From assembly GCF_963576675.1 (NCBI RefSeq), contig NC_088913.1, positions 80,165,001-80,229,000 of the forward strand: a stretch of DNA of 64,000 nucleotides, in the 5' to 3' direction. The DNA comes from Euphorbia lathyris (Eukaryota; Streptophyta; Magnoliopsida; Malpighiales; Euphorbiaceae). Shown piece by piece: positions 45,408 to 56,097 of this stretch. Both the position numbers and the translations under genes were made by a program. Within the stretch, counting starts at the first letter, position 1; every line of letters starts with the position of its first letter. Below the pieces are notes generated by a model. It was given only the letters and a program-made list of their open reading frames with translations. It did no database searches and had not been told where the DNA came from.

Positions 45408-45986
45408 TTAGGTGTATGCTTCCATTCGCGTTAGAAATGCAAATTCTTGAACAAACAATCTGTACCTACAAAACGGGTTGTTAGTTTCAAAGAAATTTAA
45501 CGAAAACCAAAAGCTATATTTAAAGAAATTATTGAAGAGTTTAGTTTGCTCCCTTTTTGACTCTTTTGGCAGTTCAAAAAGAGTGAAATATTCCGAGTTA
45601 GAATAAACCTCAAACTCTTCTAGTTTTGGATTCTTTTCCATGGGTTCACACGCAACCGGTGCATTGATTAGGATCTCCGGCTCCTCGCAGTTGAGACAAC
45701 CTTCAGTATTTGGAGAGTCTTCTTGAGAAGGCTCAATTAACTCGAGCTTTACATTTTGACCAACCAGATTGGCGTCTCTAATTGATTCGTCCGCGGTTGA
45801 ATCGATATGAAACTTCAATCTAGCGATTTGATTTCCCAAATCCCTGCAAAATGCCTCAGTGTTAGATAATCTCACATGAATATCTTTAAGCATAGAGAGT
45901 ACCACATCGAGTTGCGAGGTTGATTGTTGGTGTGAACATCCGTCATCCTTGTGGTCGTCCCACAGATGACGACTATAAGGCATCAT
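45408..45986 (-). CDS. Element B gag-like ORF
   Basis: 192 residues from ATG at 45986. Residues 30-60 (VLSMLKDIHVRLSNTEAFCR) parallel the Athila A coiled coil (LLREISDRLAANEEACRN). The middle is acidic (SQEDSPNTEGCLNCEEPEIL). The C-terminal 50 residues are hydrophobic/aromatic and may be read-through of noncoding sequence. No zinc knuckle, protease or RT follows. It is best seen as a gag C-terminal remnant; a function is not supported. Confidence 0.5.
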   Translation of the reverse strand: MMPYSRHLWDDHKDDGCSHQQSTSQLDVVLSMLKDIHVRLSNTEAFCRDLGNQIARLKFHIDSTADESIRDANLVGQNVKLELIEPSQEDSPNTEGCLNCEEPEILINAPVACEPMEKNPKLEEFEVYSNSEYFTLFELPKESKREQTKLFNNFFKYSFWFSLNFFETNNPFCRYRLFVQEFAFLTRMEAYT

Positions 45987-46144
45987 ACCATGAAAAAGAT
46001 CATTACTAACAACAAAATAAATTATTCACAAAAAGAGAATAATATTTACGAATGCTCAAAAGAAGTCGATATAAACAATTTATACAAAAAGAATGCTTAA
46101 ACTAACAATAAAACGTTTTTGTCTAATATTGCAAGAAATTATAA

Positions 46145-46162
46145 ATCTCCGGCAACGGCGCC
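46145..46162 (-). other. Element B primer-binding site (Asp tRNA)
   Basis: The minus strand reads TGGCGCCGTTGCCGGAGA, seven bases from the LTR end at 46170. Confidence 0.85.
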
Positions 46163-46169
46163 AAAAACT

Positions 46170-47504
46170 TGATGCGTGCCGTCTAGTGGTGTAAATATGA
46201 AATGTATATTATGATAAGTGTGTTACGACTATGGATGTGATCTTTCTAAATGCTCTATATTTACTAGACGTCACTACTTAGGGGCAAGTGTACCTCGTCG
46301 TATCAAGTAATAATCCGGTTAAGACCGGGTATCGAATCCACAGGATTTATAACTGCAAGTATTAAACGACTCGGTTTTATACGTTATTTAAGATGTGAAT
46401 ACTTTGAGGTTGATGTGGTGACCAACTACAAACTACTCCTAACTACGGGTGAGGAAAATTTATATGACGAAACTCTTAAGAAGTGATACGGTTGGCGATA
46501 AGTTATAACTATGACAAATAACGACTCCTAATACGTATACGGTTAATGTTTTGCTCTTGCAAAGACGACTATGTGTAGTTCAACCGACCCGTGAAGTCCT
46601 TAGACTACGTGGTTCCTAGTCAAGGCGTGTCTAATGCTTGGGACCAGAAATTAGGGCCCGTAAGTTTCGTGGCTTGTCAATTCCTACGGTTTCCAGAGTG
46701 TCACTTTCAGTAAGGCAACACCTATATGAATCCCTAAAGATAGCCCGAATGGTGTCGGAAATCGCGTTCCCCTACACAATAGTCAATTACGAGTATCAAA
46801 ACAAGCAACAAACATCAACACATATATAGAAAAAGAGGTTATGAGTCATAAATTATAAATATGGAAAGTGTAAATATGGATTACATACAAGCCTAGTACA
46901 TAGGATGAGATCAAGCTAATTAGCAAGTGTAAAGGGAAGAATCCACCCTCGGAACTAGCTAACTGGACTCAAAAGCCGTCTCTAAGGACTTGAATGGTGG
47001 AGCTCTCGAGCTTGGTGTGCGGAGATGGAGTGGGACTTTGATGAAATGTCGGGAGCAACAGACAAGCTCTCGAGATGGAAGAGTTTAGTTACACAAAGCC
47101 TAAAAACAAATCTAAAACTATAACAATCAAAACAAGTATAGTTTGCTCTCCCTAATGGTGTGTTCAAGATGTATCAAGAGCTTGCTATTTATACATATCA
47201 AGCTAGGGCAAAATTGTAGCTTTGCAAGGTATAAGTATGGAGCAACATTATTTGTGCAGAAATCCCATAATACGCCCCGCGTATGGTGTGGCACGCCTCG
47301 CGTAGATGCCCATTCCGTCAGAAATCTTCTGCATGTAGACCAATTCTAGATTTGTTGTCTCAAATACGCCCTGCGTAGACTGGGATACGCATGGCGTGTT
47401 TGAGATTCTGACCTTTTATCGCTTGCTTTAGTCTCCGTACGTCGTGCGTAGCTTGAGGCACGCCCCGCGTAGATGAGCCTCTGGACTTTTTGCACTGAAG
47501 AATT
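46170..47504 (-). repeat. Element B 5' LTR (truncated by S3)
   Basis: Begins TGATGCGTGCCG like LTR A and shares the AAGTGTACC(C/T)CGTCG...TATCAAGTAATAA and GGTATCGAATCCA words with it. It is cut at 47504 by the sirevirus S3 LTR; the S3 left flank is GAATT. No LTR B sequence is found right of S3. Confidence 0.78.
47271..47471. repeat. Cluster of ACGC-NNN-GCGT palindromic words
   Basis: Six copies in 200 bp: 47272-47282, 47293-47303, 47366-47376, 47387-47397, 47439-47449 (imperfect) and 47460-47470, most continuing as GCGTAGA. Confidence 0.8.
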
Positions 47505-48852
47505 TGTTGGTCCCTTGTAAGGTTGCAAATATAGTTCCAAATGGGGGGTTAGGAACTATTTGACCTTTTTAATTTATTAGGGCAAATTTCTTTTTCTTAA
47601 GAAAAGATTATATGACGGCGGCGCTGAGCAATCAGCAAGACACTGGCTTAGTCAACTAGTGACTAGGTCAGTTTCGTTGCTTAAGTCAGGAAATAGCACT
47701 TAGAGTCTATTCCTGAACTAATTCGTTTGCAGCGCACAACTCAGCTTGACCTCTTTTACTTGGTCAGTTTTAGTTTGTTTTAAGCAAGCAATATATTAAG
47801 GAGTTAAGGGTTAGAAATACTTCACTCAACGGAGTTATCCAGGTTCGGCTTCTTCTAAGCCTACGTCCTGTCCCCGGAACACGTTCCGAGATTTCCAATT
47901 CACTACTGAGCTCTTTAAAGGTAGAGACTCGAAAACCCTTTACAAATCAGAAGCTGAGTATAAGAAGAGTACCTTCCTCTATACCTCTACTCACTTCTAT
48001 TCTAATTCACTAAGTACTTAAAACTGAGTACTCAGCTTCTCCTTTCTAATTCTAGAAATGATCAAGATTTTTCCTAAACAACAATTGCTAGAACACCTTA
48101 GATGATTGAAGATCAATCACTCTAGACTTTTACACAGATATGAAATTGCTGTGTAAGATTTGCTTTGCTTTTGTATGCAGAACTTTTGTATGCTTTTGGT
48201 CAGCGTAACGGCTATTGCTCAAAGTTCTGTGTCGAATGAGGATTCTGAATGCTCTATTTATACAGAGCTGTGAGAGCTTCTGGTTATTTTGAATTTCGAA
48301 ATAACCATTGGAGGGAAATGGCTTCATGTCGCTTTCACTCAGTCTGTTCAGCAGTTCTCTTAGCCAATCAGATTCCAGCATCTTCTGTTCTTCGGTCAGT
48401 GTGGCAGTATGTTCCTCCAAATTGGGTAATGTCAAACAGACAGCTTCCTGCGTCTTCTGTTCTTTACTAATTGAGGAAATACTTGGTTTGGAAGTTGCTT
48501 TGTGGTCAGCGGCTGTCTTGTATGTTTTGTCGAGACAGCTCAGCAGCTTCATACCGAAGTTGTCTACGTGGATCTTCTCGACCCTTCTTTGCTGAGCTGC
48601 GTTTTAATGCTCAACGGCAGCGTTTTGAAACACACGGGCTGAGTGGTCTTGGCCTTGTTTGACTTGGGCTTTGACTTTCATATAGGGCTTGGGCCTTATG
48701 ATCTTTATGTCTTATAACAATTATAAACTCAACATTGAACAAACACATTAGTAACAATAAATCAAAGCATTTAAACTTAATGTGTTATAGAATATTTAAT
48801 TATACTTAAATAATTTTGTCAAATCAAAATCTTGTGGAAAGGTGTTTCAAAA
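47505..48852 (-). repeat. S3 3' LTR
   Basis: 1348 bp. The U3 end reads TTTTGAAACACC where S1 has TGTTGAAACACC, so the terminal TG is altered. TATA at 48255-48262 (minus). Confidence 0.85.
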
Positions 48853-49743
48853 ACTCCCCCATTTTGATGTTGGCAAAACCATTCAGCAAGGAACTCAGCT
48901 TTGAGCTCCCCCATGATAGTTGACCTATTTGTTTAAGTAAACTCCCCCGTCAGAGCTGAGCTACTGACTTAGTTTTATTCTAAACATTTAAGGTTTAATT
49001 GAATAAGTCTAGGATCAGTTTTCAAGTATAGGTCAGCTTATGGGATATATTCTATTTTACTCAGTATTCAGCGGAAGTAATGTATAGTAAAAGAGCGCTG
49101 TGTAATTAATTTGTTCAATGGTTTATTTTAGACAAGTTCAAACATTAAGTTTTACGCAACATGCATTTAATAGGTATTCTACTCATTTACTGAGTTTAAT
49201 ATGTACTTAGAAGATGCATTAATGATACTTAGCATGGTAGGATGAATAACACAAGTTGAATTGACAATGCAAGTAGTATATTAGATAACATAGATAGTCA
49301 GCATACATAATATATGTTACAAGAAGAAGGAAATAAACTAAGTATAGACTAAGTTCTAATGAGCTATCTATTTCTTCTTCTTTTGCTGACTGCCTTCAGC
49401 TGGAGTTCTTCGCTGATCTTTCTTCTCCCCCGTTTTGCTAGCACCAGGTGGAGGCAACTTGAAAGAATCCAAAAGAACAGCTCTGGAGAGCTCAGCAGAG
49501 AAGGTCTTCAAACGATCAGCACTTTTCGTCTAACCCATCAAAAATAGGAGCACCGTTGCTGAGGACATCAGGATGAATGCCAATATCAGCAGCGCTAAGC
49601 ATACTGAGCACATAAGCTTGTCCTTTTCCCAGCCATATGATTGTGTCTGTCAGCGCAGCAAAAGAGTTGTGGAAGGTTTTTAGAAGTGAAGTATCGTAGT
49701 GCTCGCGCTGAAGATTCGTATGTCTGACATGGTCAAATATTTT
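48853..49743 (-). other. S3 3' noncoding region with multiple polypurine tracts and decayed ORF3 tail
   Basis: The minus strand carries GGGGGAG at 48860-48854, 48912-48906, 48948-48942 and 49431-49425; the first adjoins the LTR. From 49743 to about 49366 coding-like sequence continues after the ORF3 stop (IIWLGKGQAYVLSMLSAAD in one frame, then FKLPPPGASKTGEKK to a Lys-rich end in another). ORF3 thus once extended further. Confidence 0.65.
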
Positions 49744-52164
49744 CTAGGAAGTGGTCAGTATTTCATCCTGTTTGAGCTGATCGGTGTCCATTTCCTCTTT
49801 GTGAAGGTTGAGTAGACGAACTGCCTCACTGAGTTGCTCCATTGAGCATTGAGATGTGTTTGCAAGCTGAGCATTGGTCTTGTGCTGTTCAGAATGCAGC
49901 TGAGCAAACAACATCTTTAACTCAGAAGAAGTGGCGAGATTGGGATTCACAGCTGACAGGTTCTGGATCTGGGTAGATAAAGAAGTGAGGCATTGTACCG
50001 TGGTCAGCTGGATCTCAGCCAGCTTAGCAATCGAATCCTGCCTAGCATGCTGTGCTTGCGAAGATAGGAGAATACTTAGCAGGTCTTTGAGTTCCTTAAC
50101 TTCATTGAGAAGTTGAGTTACTTGAGAAGGCTGAGTAGACTCAATGGCAGAAATGGCAGCAGCAGCAGGAGGAGTTGATTGTTGAATGTCTCGAATCAAG
50201 GCCTGCACTGAGTCAATGATTCTTTGACTAGACTCAGTGACATTTGTTGTGACTTGAGGGATATCAGTTTGACCAGATAAAGAAGAGGTTGCTGGGTCAG
50301 GGACTGGAGTTATTGTTGGGTTCTGCCCAAGTGTTTGTTGTTCAGACGTTTGGTGAGCAGGGTCAGCTTCAGTGGAATGGGCAGGTTGGATAGGTTCAGA
50401 GCTGACTGGTGCTATGTTTTCTTCGAGAGTTTGCTCGGTTTGGATTATTGGATTTACAGGGTTAGGTTGTTCGGCCTGTTCCTGAGTAGAAACAGAGGCT
50501 TGTTTTTCTAAGGCATGGGAAGGCTGAGGAGATGGTGCAGAAGGAACTGGCTTCCTAAAGAAGGTTATTTTGATATTTGAAGGATCATTGACGGGAGCAC
50601 TGACTGGTTGATCTAGAATGGTTGCCTTTACCAGTCTTCTTCTTCTTGGCTTTTGTACAGGAGGAAGATCAGCCTGATTTACATCAGCTTGAGATGGAGA
50701 AGCTTGTATGTTCTGATCAGTAGTTTGCTGGTCAGTTTGTTCTTGATGTTGTTCAACTCCATCGGCTGACTCAGTAGTAGCTTGGTCAGCTTGATTGTTT
50801 TCACTGGCTGTCCTTTCAGAGTCAGCTTCCTCCGCTTGCTCCTGTGCATTCCCTTCATCCTCAGTATCTTCGTTTTCAAGCTCTTCCTCGAGCTGAGTGA
50901 CGAAGTGTTCGTCGAGGTCCACCTCATCCTCTTGTTGCTCAGTTTCTTCAGCATGATGCTGAGCAAAGTGTGAGTCCGAAGTGACAACGAAGTCAAGTGG
51001 AAGAGCTTGGATGAGTGAGAGGGAAGAAGTCTTTTGCTTCTTCTGAGGAGCAGCAGCTGTACCCTCAGTTGCAGGCTCATCTTGCCTGCAGCGTTTTTCA
51101 GCTGACTGAGTAGTTTCTAGGTTTGGTTCAGCATCTGATTTGGATTTCTTAGACTTAGGCTCAGTTTCCTTAGATGGAGTGCCAGTAGGCTTCCTTTTTC
51201 GGGCAGCAGGAGCTTTTGTCCTTTGTCCTTTTGCTGGAACAATCACCTCAGTAGGTAGCGCTTCTTCAGCTTGTTCTTCAGGCTGCTCAACGAACTTTCC
51301 CTTCTTTAAGGGCTGATTGAATTTGAGAGCACGTAGGGAGGATGCAGTGATCTCAGATCCCTTAAAGCAAGTTTCTCCTTGAAGGTCAACTTTGTGATCA
51401 ACTAGTATCTTATTGATTAGTGAGCCGAGGCGAAGATTGTTTGTGCTGCGCAGAAACCCAGCTACTAGGAACACCGGCATGTTAATTGGTTTGTAGTTCA
51501 GCATATGCCAGATGAAACACATCTCAAAATGTGATGCTGAGCTGGAGCAGTGAATCTTTTGATAGATCAGGTGGATCAGCAAATAATGAGCCATTTTCTG
51601 ATTCTGACTCATTGACGAACTAGATACTTCTCCAACGTACCCAGCAGGTTTACAGAAGGTTGGGTCATAGAAGATGTCCTCCTGATCACCATTCTTCCTC
51701 AGCTCCACACCCTCAGTTTTGAGGTTGAGTAGTGATCCCAAGTATTTTGGGTTGATGAAGATGGTCTTACCCCGTACCTCAGTGACTAAATAGTCATGAT
51801 TCTTGGAGTCAGCTTTAAGGTTATGGTAGAATTCCCTAACTAGGTCAGGATAAGTTGGAAATCGTAGTGAGAATAGCTCGGTCCACCCATTTTTCTTTAT
51901 CCATTCACAGAACGGTTGTTCTGAGTCGATGAAGGTCTGAGATACCCATCGAGAGGGTTCCACTTTCCATTCCCGTACATTCTCGAATACGCGAATGTAT
52001 TGTCTCTGTTTAGCTTGTTTCTCCTGAGGTTGAGTGGCTTGTTCTTTACTATGTCCAACAGCTTTGGAAGGTGAAAGCTGAGTCGAGGGATTACTGTTAG
52101 ATGGTTCATCGGTGGTGTTCTTGGAACGACCGGCACCGGAGATGTTGAAGGAGGCTTTAGTCAT
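49744..52164 (-). CDS. Extra ORF (ORF3) downstream of pol in sirevirus S3
   Basis: 806 residues from ATG 52164 (MTKASFNISG). Residues about 55-260 form a folded-looking region (EWKVEPSRWVSQTFIDSEQP, FINPKYLGSLLNL, MAHYLLIHLIYQKIHC, FEMCFIWHMLNYKPINMPVF), reminiscent of the plant 'putative transposon protein' domain (PF20167-like), by recall only. A basic stretch (APAARKRKPTGTPSKE) and a long Gln/Glu/Asp/Pro-rich low-complexity region (350-680) follow. The C-terminus is Gln/Leu-rich and may be helical. I see no signal peptide, clear membrane segment or glycoprotein layout, so it is not an obvious envelope. SIRE-type elements are known for an extra ORF at this place. A probable nonsense change (stop at 49744) and a frameshift near 49535 shorten it. 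Confidence 0.75.
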   Translation of the reverse strand: MTKASFNISGAGRSKNTTDEPSNSNPSTQLSPSKAVGHSKEQATQPQEKQAKQRQYIRVFENVREWKVEPSRWVSQTFIDSEQPFCEWIKKNGWTELFSLRFPTYPDLVREFYHNLKADSKNHDYLVTEVRGKTIFINPKYLGSLLNLKTEGVELRKNGDQEDIFYDPTFCKPAGYVGEVSSSSMSQNQKMAHYLLIHLIYQKIHCSSSASHFEMCFIWHMLNYKPINMPVFLVAGFLRSTNNLRLGSLINKILVDHKVDLQGETCFKGSEITASSLRALKFNQPLKKGKFVEQPEEQAEEALPTEVIVPAKGQRTKAPAARKRKPTGTPSKETEPKSKKSKSDAEPNLETTQSAEKRCRQDEPATEGTAAAPQKKQKTSSLSLIQALPLDFVVTSDSHFAQHHAEETEQQEDEVDLDEHFVTQLEEELENEDTEDEGNAQEQAEEADSERTASENNQADQATTESADGVEQHQEQTDQQTTDQNIQASPSQADVNQADLPPVQKPRRRRLVKATILDQPVSAPVNDPSNIKITFFRKPVPSAPSPQPSHALEKQASVSTQEQAEQPNPVNPIIQTEQTLEENIAPVSSEPIQPAHSTEADPAHQTSEQQTLGQNPTITPVPDPATSSLSGQTDIPQVTTNVTESSQRIIDSVQALIRDIQQSTPPAAAAISAIESTQPSQVTQLLNEVKELKDLLSILLSSQAQHARQDSIAKLAEIQLTTVQCLTSLSTQIQNLSAVNPNLATSSELKMLFAQLHSEQHKTNAQLANTSQCSMEQLSEAVRLLNLHKEEMDTDQLKQDEILTTS

Positions 52165-52609
52165 TTTAGGAGTTCTGAAGTTCTTAAGTGCTTAAGGAAA
52201 TTCTGAAGCTTTCTAAAGTTCAGTACGCGTAAAGAGAAGGTAGTGGGGAAATACCCACTATTTATAGATTTTTAACTTATGTTTCCGTTTGAATTTAGGT
52301 CGGTTTTGCCCTTGGGTTGTCCAATCGGCAGAAACCCTGACATTTATGACACTTTAAGACGTATTCGGCGCATGCGTTGTACAGGTGTCATGATGCATGC
52401 GTTTGCATTGAATGCAAATGATTACTTTTACTCAGCATTTGTTGGTACAAACGTTCCATATTCTGAGTAGTCAGTTTTGTGCAACGGATAGTGAGTGTAA
52501 TTAGCTACTCGGTTTGAGATAACTTACTCAGTATGCATGTGATTTTGAAAAAGAGTCAGCATATTATCATTCATTCAGCATGCATCATATCACATTTTTA
52601 CTTAGGAAT
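52165..52609 (-). promoter_or_regulatory. S3 pol-ORF3 spacer with TATA element
   Basis: 445 bp without ORF. TATAAATA on the minus strand at 52266-52259, within CTATAAATAGTGGG, lies about 95 nt upstream of the ORF3 ATG. It resembles the LTR TATA boxes of the same family (CTATAAATAG). An internal promoter for ORF3 is possible but unproven. Confidence 0.5.
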
Positions 52610-55600
52610 TTAAGACAGTGGATTAAACATACCAATGGCTTCTCTCAGTATGCTGAATTGCTCTCGTGCTAGAGGCTTTGTAAAGATATCAGCGAGCTGC
52701 TCATCTGTTGGCACATAAGTCAGCTTAATTTCTTCCTTGAGTACATGATCTCTGATGAAGTGATGTCTTATGCTGACATGCTTCATCCTGCTGTGCTGAA
52801 TTGGGTTCTTTGAGAGGTCAATTGCACTTTTGTTGTCGCATTTGACTTCAATTGTCTTTGTTTGAACACCATAATCTTCAAGCTGTTGCTTAATCCATAG
52901 GACTTGAGCAACACAGCTTCCAGCAGCAATGTACTCAGCTTCAGTTATGGACAGGGCTACTGACGCCTGCTTCTTGCTGAACCAGGATACAAGACAGCTT
53001 CCTAGGAAATGGCATCCTCCAGAGGTGCTTTTTCTTTCCAGCTTGTCTCGTCCATAGTCAGCGTCAGTGTATCCAATGAGTGTAAAGTAATGAGTATTTG
53101 GATACCACAAACCTGCATTTACTGAGCTTTGCAAATATCTAAGGATCCTTTTTACAACTATGTAATGGGATTCCTTAGGGTTAGCCTGATATCTAGCACA
53201 ATAACATACTGAGAACTGAATGTCCGGCCTACTTTCTGTTAAGTAAAGTAAAGAGCCAATCATACCTCGGTACAACTTGCTGTCTACTGACTTACCATTT
53301 TCATCAGCACAGAGGACAGTGTCAGTGCCCATAAGAGTGGATATTGGCTTACAATGTTCTAGTTCATATTTCTTCAATATCTCCTTGGCATATTTAGCTT
53401 GACTGATGAATATGCCATTCTTTCCTTGTTTAATTTGAAGTCCAAGGAAGAAGTTGAGTTCTCCCATCATTGACATTTCGAATTCAGTCTGCATTTGCTT
53501 GCTAAATTCCTTGCACATAGATTCATTAGTAGCACCAAAAATGATGTCATCTACATATATTTGTGCCAGCAGGGTATCTTTACCCTTTCTCTTAATGAAT
53601 AAGGTTGTATCAGCTTGACCCCTGACATAGTTTCTAGTCAGTAAGAAGTTGGTCAGCCTCTCATACCAAGCACGTGGTGCTTGCTTGAGGCCATACAGAG
53701 CCTTTTTGAGTTTGTAAACGTGGTTTGGGTACTTAGGATCCTCAAACCCTGGAGGCTGATTGACATAGACCTCTTCGTTTATTACTCCATTAAGAAATGC
53801 ACTTTTAACATCCATTTGAAACAGATTAAAATTCATATAAGATGCATATGCACATAAAATCCTAATTGCTTCTAGCCTTGCCACTGGGGCAAAGGTCTCA
53901 CCGTAGTCAATACCTTCTTGCTGACTGTAGCCCTGAGCTACAAGTCTTGCCTTGTTTCTGACTACGTTTCCTTGTTCATCCAGCTTGTTCCTGAAGACCC
54001 ATCTCGTTCCAATGGTCTTTTGGCTCCTTGGATGTGGCACTAGCTCCCATACATTATTCCTCCTGAATTGGTCGAGTTCCTCTTGCATGGCATTCATCCA
54101 GAATTCGTCATGCTCAGCTTCGGCAAAGTTCTTCGGCTCCTGAACTGAGACGAAAGCTACATTGCCAAGATACTTCCTGAGTTGATTCCTCGTCATCAGC
54201 GTATTTCAAGCTGAGTCAAGAATTGCATTTTCTGAAAGCCCTCTTGGGACTCTTATCTCCTTGGGTAGATTTGTGTCTTGTTCTATTCGTGTTTCAACAT
54301 TCTCTGCAGAAGTAGATTGGTCAGTGAAAGTAATTTTAGGTTCACTCTTACTCTTGGTCAGCCGTTTTGTGAAGGACTCAGTAGCTGGTTCTTGATCAGC
54401 AGATGCTGAGTTTGGTTCATCTTCTATCAGCGGCTGGTATCTTCTTGCAGGGTCAGTTTCATCGAATTGCACATGTATAGATTCTTCTAATACTTGAGTT
54501 CTCTTATTAAAAACTCTGTATGCTTTGCTGTTTGTTGAGTAGCCTAGAAAGATAGCCTCATCAGCTTTTGAATCAAATTTGGCTAAGCTATCTCTGGTAT
54601 TTAAAATGAAACATCTACAGCCAAATGCACGAAAGTATCCAATGTTGGGCTTTCGTCCTTTCCAAAGTTCATAAGGGGTTTTCTTAAGTATAGGTCTAAC
54701 TAGAGCCCTATTCAGAATATAGCATGCTGTGTTAACAACTTCTCCCCAAAAATACTTTGGAAGCCTATGCTCATCCAGCATTGTCCTGGCTATTTCAACC
54801 AAAGTCCTGTTCTTCCTTTCTACAACCCCATTTTGCTGAGGAGTTCTAGGAGCAGAAAAATTATGGTCAATGCCGCTGGCTTCATAGAATTCAACAAACT
54901 TTTGGTTTTTGAATTCTCCACCGTTATCACTACGGATATGAGCTAATTTTAGGTCTTTCTCATTTTCAATTTTTCTAACCAAGTTTGAAAATGTCTCAAA
55001 GGTCTCATCCTTGCTGGTCAGCAAGATAACCCACGTATACCGAGAGAAGTCATCTACAATGACCAAGGAAAATCTTCTTCCACCCAGACTCAGCGGCTGG
55101 ACTGGACCAAAGAGATCCAAGTGTAGTAACTCTAACGGACGTTTAGTTGAGACAATGTTTTTACTATGAAAAGATTGTTTGGTTTGTTTTCCAGCTTGGC
55201 AAGCGCGGCATAGTTGATCTTTTTGAAATTTAAGTTCAGGCAGTCCCTCAACCAATTGCTTTCTTGCTAATTTGGCCAGGAGGTCCATGCTTACATGACC
55301 AAGTCTCCTGTGCCATAGCCAGGAATTTTCTTCCTTTGTGACTAAGCATACAGTTTTTGAAAACTTCTTTTCTAGGTTCAGCATGAAGACATTGTCTATC
55401 CGAGGGGCAGTTAAAATTAACTCATTTGTTTTTCCCTCATATATTTTACATCCAATATCATCAAATATAACTTTTCTCCCATTATCACATAGCTGAGCTA
55501 CGCTGAGTAAGTTATATTTGAGTCCGCTGACTAGGGAGACAGATTCAATAGTGGGATTACCTCCAACGGTGCCTGATCCTACTATCTTACCCTTTCTGTT

Positions 55601-55738
55601 GTCTCCAAAACTTACGCTTCCTCCTCATTTACGTTCAAACGTGATGAACTGAGTTTCATCACCCGTCATATGCCTTGAGCATGCGCTGTCAATATACCAC
55701 ATTTTTTACTTCTCGGCACATCTCAGGCTTACCTGCAT
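52610..55738 (-). pseudogene. pol: Sirevirus pol pseudogene (S3)
   Basis: Same domain order and length as S1 pol, with all catalytic motifs ([36 protein letters not shown]) and the DSA protease motif. In-frame stops: TAA near 55709 (EK-stop-KMW, where S1 has Ser), TGA at 55625-55627 (where S1 has Arg CGA in ERKRGG), and TGA at 54206-54208 (DSA-stop-NTL, where S1 has Gly). Confidence 0.88.
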
Positions 55739-55743
55739 TGTGA

Positions 55744-56092
55744 TCAGTTTCCTTTAGGTACCCAATTCTTTTTGGGTCCTGACTTGTTAGGTTCAACAGG
55801 TAAAGCATCATATTTTATTTTGTGGCGACATATATTAATAGTATGGCCACTTTTTCCACAGAAGTCACAACTGACTTTCTGTTTAGGATTCTTTACTGAC
55901 TTGTCAGCACCCCAGTGCTGAGCGTGCCAGCACACCTTAGTGGTGTGTCCTAACTTCCCACAAAAGTCACACTGGACTCTTTGCTGGGGATTTCGTCTCT
56001 GCTGAGTACCTTGGTACTGAGTACCTTGATACTGAGTTCTCAGAGGAAAATTGTTTTTGTTTGGAACTTTTAATTGGTTCTGAATGGTTGTG
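55744..56092 (-). pseudogene. gag: S3 gag, C-terminal piece
   Basis: Matches S1 gag from about residue 473 to the end, with two CCHC knuckles ([28 protein letters not shown]). It ends in TGA where S1 and S2 have TAG. Severed from the rest of gag by a solo LTR. Confidence 0.87.
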
Positions 56093-56097
56093 ACATC

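Larger units (their letters stand above)
37420..47504 (-). mobile_element. Athila-like element B, pol-less (with nested insertions)
   Basis: Minus strand: 5' LTR (47504-46170, cut by S3), Asp PBS, a gag-like ORF, then noncoding DNA matching the Athila A 3' noncoding region. Removing the nested solo LTR and element F leaves about 2.6 kb of internal sequence without protease, RT or integrase. The left end is cut by the sirevirus LTR at 37419. B is a probable non-autonomous derivative. Confidence 0.7.

Noticed and set aside
49744..52164. Classical viral envelope gene
   Set aside because: No signal peptide, no clear transmembrane anchor and long acidic low-complexity regions; only its position resembles env-like ORFs.
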